From Mycolicibacterium mucogenicum DSM 44124 (GTDB taxonomy: Bacteria > Actinomycetota > Actinomycetes > Mycobacteriales > Mycobacteriaceae): a DNA stretch of 64,000 bases. The notes beneath the pieces are model-generated. The model saw only the letters and a list, made by a program, of their open reading frames with translations, was not told the DNA's origin and searched no databases. Shown piece by piece: positions 33,881 through 41,049 of the stretch; within the stretch, counting starts at the first letter, position 1; each line of letters begins with the position of its first letter. The stretch spans positions 5,642,001-5,706,000 of the forward strand of contig NZ_CP062008.1 of NCBI RefSeq assembly GCF_005670685.2. The letters run 5' to 3'. Position numbers and translations under genes: made by a program.

Positions 33881-34260
33881 TTTGGCATTCCAAACTTGCG
33901 CATGAGTCGGCGAGTTTCCTTGGGAGACAGACGCACAAGGGGGTCGTAGACGTGGGTGATGCGAGCCGACTTGCAGCCCCACGATGGCGCGGAATCGTGG
34001 TGTGCACGGTCGACTAGTTCGCCGATCGGCTCGACGACGTACAGGGCCCCGAGTGGGTAGCCGGCGGCGTAGATGCGGGCATAGTCCTTGTCGGTGGTGA
34101 CGTAGACCATGGTGGGGTCGTTGTCGTCGCTGGGGAGCTGCTGGCCGTGTTTGCGTGCTTCGCATGTCGGGCATCCGTCGACCAGATGTGCTGTGCCGCT
34201 CGTGGGTTCGATCAAGTCGCCGCCACGCAGGCCGGGAACCCCGCCGTGGTAGTACCTCAT
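33877..34260 (-). CDS. Arr-like ADP-ribosyltransferase-fold protein
   Basis: 127 residues. The start YYHGGVPGLRGGDLIEP resembles the NAD-binding strand of rifampin ADP-ribosyltransferase (Arr), and MVYVTTDKDYARIYAAG, ALYVVEPIG and a late Ser-Ala-Arg follow in the Arr order. Inserted CPTC pair at residues 30-33. If active it would transfer ADP-ribose to a host protein, nucleic acid or small molecule; target unknown. Confidence 0.6.
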   Translation of the reverse strand: MRYYHGGVPGLRGGDLIEPTSGTAHLVDGCPTCEARKHGQQLPSDDNDPTMVYVTTDKDYARIYAAGYPLGALYVVEPIGELVDRAHHDSAPSWGCKSARITHVYDPLVRLSPKETRRLMRKFGMPK

Positions 34261-34424
34261 CAGTAGACCTCATCCAGAAGCGCCGCCAGCGCGTTCAACG
34301 CATCCGCGAAGCTGCCGTCGTCGGCTACCACAGTGATGCGGCGGCTGCCGTGGTAGATGCTGGCTGTCGCATTGCCCTCGCGTGCGCGGATGCAGTTCGG
34401 GTTTGTCTTGTCGATCTCTGCCAT
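34260..34424 (-). CDS. Very small phage protein
   Basis: 54 residues, ATG 34424 coupled by TGATG. A beta-hairpin (NATASIYHGSRRITVV) and a C-terminal helix (FADALNALAALLDEV). Possibly an RHH/anti-host peptide; no assignment. Confidence 0.6.
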   Translation of the reverse strand: MAEIDKTNPNCIRAREGNATASIYHGSRRITVVADDGSFADALNALAALLDEVY

Positions 34425-34816
34425 CAGAGCCACACCACCGCGGCGACGTTGATCAGCATGTGCAGGGTGTTGTCGGCGATGATCAGCAGCCACACCGACA
34501 GCCAGTCAGGGCGGTCCGGTCCGTGGCCAGTGGCGGTGTGCGGCGGCCGGAATGCGTACGGCGCCAGTTGATTCTTGAACCAAACGACGTGCCGCGCCAG
34601 GCGCCAGTGATCGATCACGACGTGTGTCCCGACGATCACCGCCAAGGCCGCGACCGACTGCGTGACGAGCAGGAATGGCAGCCCGTAAGTGACGCCGTGC
34701 GCGATCGCCGGCCACCAGCGACGTGTCTTTTCCTGCGCCATCCAGTCCGACTGGATCAGGTAATCGCCGACCATGTGCGCGAGGCCGGCGGCGGCGATGA
34801 CCGCACCGATGCTCAT
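34424..34816 (-). CDS. DUF3307 integral membrane protein
   Basis: 130 residues from ATG 34816. Matches the DUF3307 pattern: [17 protein letters not shown], then His in IAHGVTYG and [12 protein letters not shown]. Three to four hydrophobic segments. Expressed from the early region, it may change the lysogen envelope. Confidence 0.75.
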   Translation of the reverse strand: MSIGAVIAAAGLAHMVGDYLIQSDWMAQEKTRRWWPAIAHGVTYGLPFLLVTQSVAALAVIVGTHVVIDHWRLARHVVWFKNQLAPYAFRPPHTATGHGPDRPDWLSVWLLIIADNTLHMLINVAAVVWL

Positions 34817-35223
34817 TCGCCGCGATCCAGCCGGACAGGGCACGGCGACACGACACAGCCCGGGCAATACCGGAACGGCGCCGCATGCGGGCAGTCAGCG
34901 ATTTCGGCCACGTCGGCCAGCTGGTCGACGTCGACGCGGTCATAGGTCTGCGCGAAAATGTCCGGCTTGCAGGGATAGAACTCGCCCTTGACGCCGCGGA
35001 TTATCCAGTCGCCGGGGCTGACAGCCATGTCGCCTTCGAGCGTTTCGATCAAGGGCTGGCCGCTGACGTCGTCGTGGCCATAGAACTCAAAGGTGAGAAT
35101 TGGGTCGCCTGTGTGGTCGAATCCGTTGACCCACTTGCAGGCCTGCTCGATGCTGGCGCGGCTGCCGTCCCACTGGATAGCTTCGATTTCGACGGGCTTT
35201 TTGCGGTACTTCTGGACGGTCAT
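34813..35223 (-). CDS. Phage early protein with PGDWIIRG motif
   Basis: 136 residues from ATG 35223. Starts with [16 protein letters not shown] and contains [19 protein letters not shown], a widespread phage family without known function, plus a C-terminal extension with [13 protein letters not shown] and a further cysteine pair, likely zinc-binding. Confidence 0.8.
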   Translation of the reverse strand: MTVQKYRKKPVEIEAIQWDGSRASIEQACKWVNGFDHTGDPILTFEFYGHDDVSGQPLIETLEGDMAVSPGDWIIRGVKGEFYPCKPDIFAQTYDRVDVDQLADVAEIADCPHAAPFRYCPGCVVSPCPVRLDRGE

Positions 35224-35399
35224 TACTGGCTCCAATCAACGATTTCAATGACGAACGGCCGCGTAATGCCTTGCGAAGCCATCCATTCGGCGTGACAGTC
35301 GGTGCACCGCAGCCGACCGGCGTCTGGTGTGCCGCCGCAGTCGACGCATTGCCGGGGCTCGGCAAGATAGCGGGCGTTCTGCTCGGCGGCGGTGGTCAT
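35223..35399 (-). CDS. Small zinc-ribbon protein
   Basis: 58 residues, coupled at both ends (ATGA before, TAATG after). [22 protein letters not shown] is a four-cysteine zinc ribbon of the traR/DksA-like sort. Missing from simple long-ORF searches because of its size. Confidence 0.7.
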   Translation of the reverse strand: MTTAAEQNARYLAEPRQCVDCGGTPDAGRLRCTDCHAEWMASQGITRPFVIEIVDWSQ

Positions 35400-35611
35400 G
35401 GCGTGGCGGGGACGATCGCGAGTTGCATACCGACGACGGCCGCGTAGCGTTCGAGGGTGTCCAGACGCGGTGTCGCCCGGCCTAATTCGAAGTGGCCGAC
35501 GGTCGATGACGTGACCGATAGAAGGCGTGCGATATCGGTCTGAGTGAGCCCCAGAGCCTTGCGCTGGTTGATCAGCACGGCGACGACAGCCACCGGCCCG
35601 CCGGTGGTCAT
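35396..35611 (-). CDS. XRE-family helix-turn-helix regulator
   Basis: 71 residues. Complete helix-turn-helix: LGLTQTDIARLLSVTSSTVGHFELGRATPR. Lies between a ParB-like gene and the zinc-ribbon gene; may control later early genes. Confidence 0.85.
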   Translation of the reverse strand: MTTGGPVAVVAVLINQRKALGLTQTDIARLLSVTSSTVGHFELGRATPRLDTLERYAAVVGMQLAIVPATP

Positions 35612-36801
35612 ACTCGCCCTAGCCGCGATGCTGGGCGGTGTTGCGGCACGGCACCGTCGATCTCGGCGCGGATTTGCCGCACGCGACGTTCGGTGATACC
35701 CAGCGCGTCAGCGACTTCGGCGGCGTCGCGGCCGGCCATGGCGTCGACCTGGTCGTAGAGGTCGTCGGGTGTGGCTGTCCCGGCGAGCATGGTCGTGATT
35801 GCTTCGGAACGCTCAGCAGTCGCGGCGGGGTGATCTGCCGCCACAGTCGCTTCACAATCACCACCCGAAGCGGACACTGTGCTCGCCGGGACAGGCTCAG
35901 GGGCAGCCGATGCCGTATCCGGCTCCGGCAGTGCCGTTTTGGCTCCGGCCGAGCTGCTCGGCGGGACGGGCTGCTGACGTGGTTCTGGCGCCGGTTTGGC
36001 GAGGGTGCCGCGCCAGGTGTTGGGCCACTGCAGTTTCGCGCCGGGCAGGCCGTTGTAGAGGTTGATGATGGCGACGGCAGTGAGCTTGGCCAGCGAGCCG
36101 GTCATGCCGGCGTCGTCGCGCAGTGTGGTGGCCATGACGCGGATGCGCTTGGGTGCCACCGCGGTGAGTGCATCGTCGAGCCGCTGGGCGCTGATACGGC
36201 CGTCGAACGTCTGCAGCGCCATGGCGATGCCGTGCACCATGGGCGCTTCCACGGCGGCCCGCTGGTGGCCCCAGGCGATGGTGATGACATCCAGAGTCAT
36301 CTGCAACAGCTCGGGACCGCCAGAGGCGAATATCTTCTCCATGGTGGAGATGCACCACACCGCACCGTCACGGCCGGTGGTCTCGGTGACCACGAGGCCG
36401 GCCTTGGCGACAACGCGTTCGATCGCGGCGACGGTGGTGTCTCCCGCGGCGCGGCGGGCCTTCCAGTGGTCCCAGGTGGTGGGCTGCCGGCGCTGCCGGT
36501 TGAGCTTGTCGAACAGTTCGGCTTCCTGCTCGACGGTGAGGCCTTCATGGACGTTGGCGACCAGCTGCGGCGGGTTCTGCAGGAACCGTGCTGCGGCCCA
36601 ACGGTGTTGGCCGTCAACGACCGCGTACCGAGGGGAGGCGTCGGGGCCGCGGTCGGAGACCTCGATGATGCCGACGAGGCGGCGGTCCCAACTCGCGGTG
36701 ATGGTGCGGGCCCGTGCGACGTCCAGGAGCCGTTGGTAGGTCTGGTCGACGAAGCATTCGCTCGGCCGCAGGGTGGTGGTGTAGACGTCAGTACCGGTCA
36801 T
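35608..36801 (-). CDS. ParB/Srx-domain protein
   Basis: 397 residues. Residues about 40-125 form a ParB-like nuclease/CTPase domain (YAVVDGQHRWAAARF, with helical part following). Near the C terminus, after a Pro/Ala-rich linker, is a helix-turn-helix (DAAEVADALGITERRVRQI). Such phage proteins are often called ParB-like nuclease; partition role is doubtful since the prophage integrates and lacks parA. Confidence 0.82.
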   Translation of the reverse strand: MTGTDVYTTTLRPSECFVDQTYQRLLDVARARTITASWDRRLVGIIEVSDRGPDASPRYAVVDGQHRWAAARFLQNPPQLVANVHEGLTVEQEAELFDKLNRQRRQPTTWDHWKARRAAGDTTVAAIERVVAKAGLVVTETTGRDGAVWCISTMEKIFASGGPELLQMTLDVITIAWGHQRAAVEAPMVHGIAMALQTFDGRISAQRLDDALTAVAPKRIRVMATTLRDDAGMTGSLAKLTAVAIINLYNGLPGAKLQWPNTWRGTLAKPAPEPRQQPVPPSSSAGAKTALPEPDTASAAPEPVPASTVSASGGDCEATVAADHPAATAERSEAITTMLAGTATPDDLYDQVDAMAGRDAAEVADALGITERRVRQIRAEIDGAVPQHRPASRLGRV

Positions 36802-37162
36802 CGGTGTGCCTTTCGAGGCCGCGCAGCTGAGCGACGATCCGGCGATCAGTGCTGTCGATGTGTGCGAGGAGTTCGGCGATGTGCCTGCCGTACCCGAGGC
36901 GGGTCGGGCCGGTCCATTCGCATCCGCTGCAACGGAATTCGGCGGTGACGAACTGGTCCGGAACAGTCCAGGAGTAGATCGCGTGGTAGGCGATCAGCTG
37001 TGCGATGCGTTCGGTGCGCTCGACGTTCTCTGGAGGCCGGCCGAGTGTCCGGTCGATGTCGGCGTCCATCTGGCGTGAGCCGTCTCGCAAGAGGCCGACT
37101 CCGACAAGGACCGTGGCGAGGACCAAGACAACGACGACGCCGACTATGGCAGTGGTGCTCAT
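36788..37162 (-). CDS. Membrane-anchored small phage protein
   Basis: 124 residues from ATG 37162. One N-terminal transmembrane helix (AIVGVVVVLVLATVLVGVG), then a soluble part with CSGCEWTG and HIDSTDRR. Its 3' end overlaps the ParB-like gene by 14 bases. Confidence 0.7.
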   Translation of the reverse strand: MSTTAIVGVVVVLVLATVLVGVGLLRDGSRQMDADIDRTLGRPPENVERTERIAQLIAYHAIYSWTVPDQFVTAEFRCSGCEWTGPTRLGYGRHIAELLAHIDSTDRRIVAQLRGLERHTDDRY

Positions 37163-37443
37163 GACCGCCACCATTCGTCGCTGCGCCAGTTGTCGAGGAG
37201 CTCGGCGGTGGTGTCGTCGGGCCAGCCGCAGATGACGAACTCGTCGCCGGTGTCCCTGATGCCGTACTCGTCTTGCAGCGCGAGCTTCTGGAACGACAGG
37301 GTGCCGGCGTTGTTGGCGAGGCGGGTGGCCTGTTCGAGATTCAGCGGCGCTGCCTTGAGCGCGGCTGCGACCATCCAACCGAGAACTCGCAGCGGGTCCA
37401 CTTTGCCCGGCCGCAGCACGCTTGCACGCGTCATGGCGCTCAT
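37159..37443 (-). CDS. Phage early protein
   Basis: 94 residues from ATG 37443; four-base overlaps on both sides. Two helices followed by a strand EFVICGWPDDTTAEL. Unknown function. Confidence 0.68.
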   Translation of the reverse strand: MSAMTRASVLRPGKVDPLRVLGWMVAAALKAAPLNLEQATRLANNAGTLSFQKLALQDEYGIRDTGDEFVICGWPDDTTAELLDNWRSDEWWRS

Positions 37444-37541
37444 GGATGCACCACCGCGTACAGCTCGGGCAGGAACGTGAGGGCGACCAGCCAGCCCCCG
37501 AGCGCGAACACGCCGGCGACAGCTTCCAGGTAGCGGCGCAT
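37440..37541 (-). CDS. Tiny single-span membrane protein
   Basis: 33 residues, almost entirely one hydrophobic helix (VAGVFALGGWLVALTFL). Coupled by TGATG to the secreted protein gene and by ATGA to the next. Could be a superinfection-exclusion or stress peptide; function not known. Confidence 0.55.
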   Translation of the reverse strand: MRRYLEAVAGVFALGGWLVALTFLPELYAVVHP

Positions 37542-37924
37542 CAGGCCACCGCCCCGAGGTGCGCGGGTTCGTCCGGCAGGACCGTATCCGGGGTGACGGT
37601 ATAGGTCTCGGCACTGATCACGTACTGGTCGACGATCTGGCCACCAGAGCAGGTGATGAAGTAGGTACCGGAGCAGGTGATCGGGACCTGGTGACGGGGC
37701 ACCCAGAAGATGCGCTGACGTTGCCAGGAGCCGTCCGGACGGATCAGCGAGTCGCACAGGGTGCGGCGCTGGGAGGCGAAGAATCCCCACGCGACGACCT
37801 GGCAGCTGGAGTCGGCCTTGGAAGTGGTGGCGTAGGCGATCGCGTTGCCGGCCAGCACCAGGACCGCGAGGGCGGCGGCGATGATGCGCCGGGCGGTGCG
37901 GGCGTGGAATGTCTTGTGCATCAT
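37541..37924 (-). CDS. Secreted Cys-containing protein (CDGP-like)
   Basis: 127 residues. Strong signal peptide (residues 1-31, AALAVLVLAGNAIAYA). The mature part has four cysteines and the order LCDSLIRPDGSW, PITCSGTYFITCSGG, which recalls CDGP-domain proteins of mycobacteria (family call uncertain). An exported protein in the early region is a candidate for lysogenic conversion or phage exclusion at the envelope. Confidence 0.68.
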   Translation of the reverse strand: MMHKTFHARTARRIIAAALAVLVLAGNAIAYATTSKADSSCQVVAWGFFASQRRTLCDSLIRPDGSWQRQRIFWVPRHQVPITCSGTYFITCSGGQIVDQYVISAETYTVTPDTVLPDEPAHLGAVA

Positions 37925-38190
37925 GCCGATACCGCCATGCCGATGAGGCGGACCAGGAGCGCGATGAACTTGTCTTGATCGCGTCCGCAGATGGTTGCGC
38001 TGGCGCCCGCCCCGCCGCCGAGTACGTCGGCCAGGTACACGCTGGTGCCGCGCTGGGTGCGCTCGACGGTCGCTTCGGGGACGACGATCACGACGGTAGC
38101 GCCGTCAGCGGTTTCGTACTCGATTCCCAGGTTGCTGCCCATGGGTACGGGTGTCAGCGGTGGTGTGTGTTCTATGCTGGTAGTTGGCAT
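37921..38190 (-). CDS. Phage early protein
   Basis: 89 residues from ATG 38190. Strands with TVVIVVPEATVE and a Gly/Ala loop GGGAGASATICG. Ends in a helix (DKFIALLVRLIGMAV). Function unknown; coupled to the secreted protein gene. Confidence 0.68.
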   Translation of the reverse strand: MPTTSIEHTPPLTPVPMGSNLGIEYETADGATVVIVVPEATVERTQRGTSVYLADVLGGGAGASATICGRDQDKFIALLVRLIGMAVSA

Positions 38191-38215
38191 TTCGAGCCTC
38201 GTTCTCGTGGTGTCA

Positions 38216-38246
38216 GCCGCCCCGCCCACCGGGGCGGCATCTTTTT
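38216..38246 (+). terminator. Plus-strand rho-independent terminator inside minus-strand operon
   Basis: Perfect 8-base-pair stem (GCCGCCCC/GGGGCGGC) with a 7-base loop, followed on the plus strand by ATCTTTTT. On the minus strand no U-tract follows, so it should stop antisense rather than operon transcription. Confidence 0.65.
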
Positions 38247-38296
38247 GTGGTGGGTGGCCGGTGCCCCAACCCCAGGGGCGCCGGCCGTTCCGGCGG

Positions 38297-38707
38297 CTAT
38301 CCGCCGGAAGCCGGTACCGCAGTCGCCTTCGATCGGGCGTGCAGACGACGGTGCTGTTCGCAACGCAGCTGCGCACGCTCAAGCGTGGTTTGCGATTTGA
38401 GGGGTTGATCTTCGATGTGATCAGCGGAATACGTTGTCTCCCACCATGTCCCGATGGGGCATTCGACCTTGTAGACGATGCTCGCGGCCGGGTCGAGGCC
38501 GACGTACACACCGCGAACGTTGGTGAACACCAGGTGGCCGCCGGTCAGGTTCGAAAACCATCCGGGCGCCGGCCACTGCTCAGGGCGTAGAAGGTCGGTG
38601 CATTCCATCCCGGCCAGGGCGGCCCCGAGGATGGCGGCCTTGGCGGCGTCCAGGCGCTCGGTGTGCAGCGCGTCGAGCTGGTCGGCGATCTGTCGGACGG
38701 TGATCAT
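38297..38707 (-). CDS. Phage early protein
   Basis: 136 residues. Residues 1-30 helical, then a beta region with LVFTNVRGVYVGLDP and WWETTYSADH. A basic C-terminal tail with His/Arg. No recognised domain. Start overlaps preceding stop (ATGA). Confidence 0.65.
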   Translation of the reverse strand: MITVRQIADQLDALHTERLDAAKAAILGAALAGMECTDLLRPEQWPAPGWFSNLTGGHLVFTNVRGVYVGLDPAASIVYKVECPIGTWWETTYSADHIEDQPLKSQTTLERAQLRCEQHRRLHARSKATAVPASGG

Positions 38708-39114
38708 TTGCCAGCCGCCTGAACACGCAGCGTGTGAGGGTGGCCCATGATCCCCTTGAGGCGTTCCATAACCTCGTGGCGCACGACCTCCATCGCCGCG
38801 GGATCGGCCATGAGCGCCTGGGCGTAGTGGTCGGCCGCTTTATCGGCTTCGGACTCGTCCCCTGTGACCGTGAGGGCCAGTGATGCGACACCCGTTGTGT
38901 AGCCGTCGAGGTAGATATCGATCAGGGTTGATGCGTCGAACGGCTGCATGAATACGTCGGCACCAGCGGGTACCCCCAGCGCTTCGGAAATGCCGGGTGG
39001 TATGTCTCCGGAGCCAGCAGCACGCGGCTTCGTGCGGTTGGCTTCGGCGAGTGCCGCGGCTTGTTCAGCCTCGGTCATGCTGGCCAGGACCCGGATGACT
39101 TCGTCGCCGGTCAT
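38704..39114 (-). CDS. Phage early protein
   Basis: 136 residues from ATG 39114; frame upstream of it is noise. Contains an N-terminal helix (EQAAALAEANRTKP), an acidic centre and a C-terminal amphipathic helix. Unknown role. Confidence 0.68.
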   Translation of the reverse strand: MTGDEVIRVLASMTEAEQAAALAEANRTKPRAAGSGDIPPGISEALGVPAGADVFMQPFDASTLIDIYLDGYTTGVASLALTVTGDESEADKAADHYAQALMADPAAMEVVRHEVMERLKGIMGHPHTLRVQAAGK

Positions 39115-39971
39115 GCTGACACCGCTTCGCTGTCGGCCCAGCGGATGCCGGCGTATCCGTGCTTGCCGTCGTGCCCGGCAGGCCGGGTGCACCCGTATGT
39201 GCGGCGGCCGTCGACGCGGCTTGCCCACCTACTGGCGCATTCCGAAGAGCGCGGTGAGGCCGGGGCCGGAACGGGGGGAACAGCCCCGGCCTCACCTGTG
39301 GTGTCCAATGGCTGCGGCGAGGGGGCCGCGCACTGTCGGTCACCGGCCTTACGCTGCAGCCACCGGCGCGCGACGCAAAACGCGCCGGTTACATAACGGG
39401 TGACAGCCCGTGCAACGTAAGGAGCTTTTGAGTCATGGATTTCATCGCGTTCGGCGACAACATCCCGGACGACCTGCCGATCACCAAAGCCGTTGTCGAG
39501 AAGGTGGCCGACGGAGTCAAACAGGCCAAGGCATCGGGAGGCGCACTCGCTGGGGGAGTCGCACAGACAGGACTGGCCATCGTCGGCCTGCTCAGCGGCA
39601 TGGCCGAGCTCGAGCGACGCGTCATCGCATTGGAACGCGCCCTCACCGGGCAGTGACCAGAACTGCTGCGGTTGGAGTAGCTTCACGCCTTCCGCGCCGC
39701 CCCGGCCGCCGGCGATGCGACGCCCACCACTGATCACGCTGACGGCCGCCGCCGGGCTGTGGGTGATCTCCGATTGCAGATCACTCGCGGGAGCCGCCGA
39801 CGAATAGTCGCGGAATGGCCAGACCGCAGGTTCGCTGGAGCGCGTGCCGGCGGACTCCAGTTTCCGAACCCGCTGGATCAGCCGGAACAGCAGCCACGAG
39901 ATGCCGAGGAATGCCAGCTCAAGAACGACCAGCGAGACGATGACCCAGATGCGGAGCTCGTCGGTGCTCAC
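39111..39971 (-). CDS. Open frame with transmembrane start and Cys-rich end; boundaries uncertain
   Basis: A 286-codon frame. GTG 39971 overlaps the previous stop (GTGA), and residues 1-60 look real: one transmembrane helix (IWVIVSLVVLELAFLGISW) and a charged tail. The last 45 residues (YGCTRPAGHDGKHGY) look like a small Cys/His protein found in actinophages and couple to the next gene by ATGA. The middle is antisense to a plausible plus gene and poorly protein-like. Possibly two short genes read through by chance (the second perhaps from TTG 39308). Confidence 0.45.
   Translation of the reverse strand: MSTDELRIWVIVSLVVLELAFLGISWLLFRLIQRVRKLESAGTRSSEPAVWPFRDYSSAAPASDLQSEITHSPAAAVSVISGGRRIAGGRGGAEGVKLLQPQQFWSLPGEGAFQCDDASLELGHAAEQADDGQSCLCDSPSECASRCLGLFDSVGHLLDNGFGDRQVVRDVVAERDEIHDSKAPYVARAVTRYVTGAFCVARRWLQRKAGDRQCAAPSPQPLDTTGEAGAVPPVPAPASPRSSECASRWASRVDGRRTYGCTRPAGHDGKHGYAGIRWADSEAVSA
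39253..39296. other. Perfect 14-bp inverted repeat
   Basis: Arms GGTGAGGCCGGGGC and its exact complement separated by 16 bases. Without U-tract on either side. May be a transcription regulator site, an RNA structure, or a partial terminator in the early operon. Confidence 0.7.
39435..39656 (+). CDS. Plus-strand small phage protein
   Basis: 73 residues; AAGGAG precedes the ATG at a good distance. Sequence MDFIAFGDNIPDDLPITKAV, then a Gly/Ala-rich helix and a C-terminal helix (AELERRVIALERAL) that could form a coiled coil. The only plus-strand gene inside the early minus operon; it lies antisense to the middle of the 39111-39971 frame. Confidence 0.55.
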   Translation: MDFIAFGDNIPDDLPITKAVVEKVADGVKQAKASGGALAGGVAQTGLAIVGLLSGMAELERRVIALERALTGQ

Positions 39972-40351
39972 AGGTCGACTCCGCAGTACGAGTGGGCGTC
40001 GTTCCAGTCCATGAGCGCCTGGTGGTCGTCGCGGGCCCGCTCGGTGTTGATCGCAGCGAGCACCGCTTCGACGACCGACTTATCCAGGTCGTCGAGCGGC
40101 CCGCGGCCGAATAGATCGGCGACGGCTGCCACCGCGGCGGCGAGCTCGGGTTCGGAGGCGGTGATTTCCTCGCGTCGGACCTCGAAGCGCGAGCCGCATG
40201 GGCAGTAGCCGCCGGAGGTGACTGCCGGCGCGAACGATGCCCGGTACTCGAGGTCGTCGACTTTGGCCGTCATCGCGTTCGCAGCGTCGAGCACCGCGTG
40301 GACGCCGCTGCGGGCCGGCATGTCCAGCGCGGCGGCCAGGCCGGCGGTCAT
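39968..40351 (-). CDS. Phage early protein with CPCG motif
   Basis: 127 residues; starts at the ATGA junction with the Cro-like gene. YCPCGSRFEVRREEI suggests a metal site; the rest is helical and acidic. Second gene of the lytic operon, a place where excision or early regulators occur, but no such motif is seen. Confidence 0.68.
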   Translation of the reverse strand: MTAGLAAALDMPARSGVHAVLDAANAMTAKVDDLEYRASFAPAVTSGGYCPCGSRFEVRREEITASEPELAAAVAAVADLFGRGPLDDLDKSVVEAVLAAINTERARDDHQALMDWNDAHSYCGVDL

Positions 40352-40578
40352 ACGGACACCGCCTCAGTGGCGGTGAGCGTGGCCATCGGGACGCCGAGTT
40401 CAGCCGCGATCTGTTCGAGCTCGGCAATGCTGAACGACACCTGTCCCGAGAGCCGTCGGGAGAGGAACTGCTGTGTGCGGCCCCACTTTCCGGCGAAAGA
40501 GGTCTGGGAATGACCGGCGCGGGCGATCTCCGCTCGCACATTGTCAGCAATACGCTGATCGGCTGAACTAGACGGCAT
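40348..40578 (-). CDS. Cro-like helix-turn-helix regulator
   Basis: 76 residues from ATG 40578 (ATG 40584 also possible). XRE-like helix-turn-helix: SQTSFAGKWGRTQQFLSRRLSGQ. First gene of the leftward early operon and divergent from the repressor, whose helix-turn-helix has a similar layout (FSRRMTGN, FGIAELD vs FSIAELE), so the two probably compete for the same operators. The -10 box lies so near that the mRNA would be leaderless from 40578. Confidence 0.8.
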   Translation of the reverse strand: MPSSSADQRIADNVRAEIARAGHSQTSFAGKWGRTQQFLSRRLSGQVSFSIAELEQIAAELGVPMATLTATEAVSV

Positions 40579-40585
40579 ACGCATA

Positions 40586-40614
40586 CAGTTACACGCTGAG
40601 CGACTAGCTTGCAA
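40586..40614 (-). promoter_or_regulatory. Lytic early promoter with operator-like repeat
   Basis: Minus-strand TTGCAA (40614-40609), 17-base spacer, TAACTG (40591-40586). The -35 lies in TAGCTTGCAA, a sequence repeated at 40686-40695; ACACGCTGA at 40591-40599 is repeated at 40677-40685. Confidence 0.5.
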
Positions 40615-40676
40615 GCATGTCATTCGGCGTGGCTACTCGCTTACCCCGCCCAGTTAACCGTCTAGGGCGATTCCTC

Positions 40677-40717
40677 ACACGCTGATAGCTTGCAACTACG
40701 CGCTCAGCGGGTAAAGT
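40677..40717 (+). promoter_or_regulatory. Repressor promoter with operator-like repeat
   Basis: TTGCAA (40690-40695), 16-base spacer, TAAAGT (40712-40717), eight bases before the repressor ATG at 40726, thus a leaderless mRNA. The upstream ACACGCTGA-TAGCTTGCAA mirrors the set at the lytic promoter. Confidence 0.5.
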
Positions 40718-40725
40718 CGGCGAAC

Positions 40726-41049
40726 ATGACCACCTTGATGATCGTTGATGGCCGTCGGGGCGAGGAATCGCGTTCCGAGGGCATTGCACGCCGAATCAAG
40801 GGCGAGATCGCCCAGAACGGTTTGTCTATGGTGCGGGCCGCAGGCCTCGTGGGGATGACGCAGGCCAAGTTTTCTCGGCGCATGACTGGCAACGTGGACT
40901 TCGGCATCGCCGAGCTCGATGACATCTGCCAGAAGCTCGGCATCTCGTTCGAATACATCACCAGCGGCATCAGGGCCATCCCGAATGGGGACGGCCCTGA
41001 TGGCGGTGGAGTTGTGCGCCCGAAGGGATTCGAACCCCTAACCTTCTGA
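40726..41049 (+). CDS. Immunity repressor, 3' end inside the attachment site
   Basis: 107 residues from ATG 40726. Helix-turn-helix LSMVRAAGLVGMTQAKFSRRM followed by the IAELDDICQKLGISFEYI helix common to mycobacteriophage repressors. The last ten or so codons (RPKGFEPLTF) and the stop are the complement of the tRNA-Arg T-arm, so integration sets the C terminus. In phages BPs, Brujita and Charlie the virion form carries a longer, unstable C terminus and integration removes it, giving a stable repressor of about this length. Keeps the lytic promoter off. Confidence 0.85.
   Translation: MTTLMIVDGRRGEESRSEGIARRIKGEIAQNGLSMVRAAGLVGMTQAKFSRRMTGNVDFGIAELDDICQKLGISFEYITSGIRAIPNGDGPDGGGVVRPKGFEPLTF

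Larger units (their letters stand above)
1..41049. mobile_element. Prophage (siphovirus), left end outside window
   Basis: A near-complete temperate phage genome: terminase, portal, capsid, tail, lysis, early and switch genes in normal siphovirus order, almost all on the minus strand. The right junction is inside the tRNA-Arg gene, where the repressor frame reads into the tRNA. The left junction, integrase and probably lysin B are not in the window. No gene in the structural block is broken, so the prophage looks intact, though this cannot be shown without the left end. Confidence 0.95.

Noticed and set aside
1..41000. Integrase or excisionase inside the window
   Set aside because: No tyrosine (R-H-R-Y) or serine recombinase motif in any frame; early helix-turn-helix genes look like repressor types instead. 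The integrase is expected beyond base 1.
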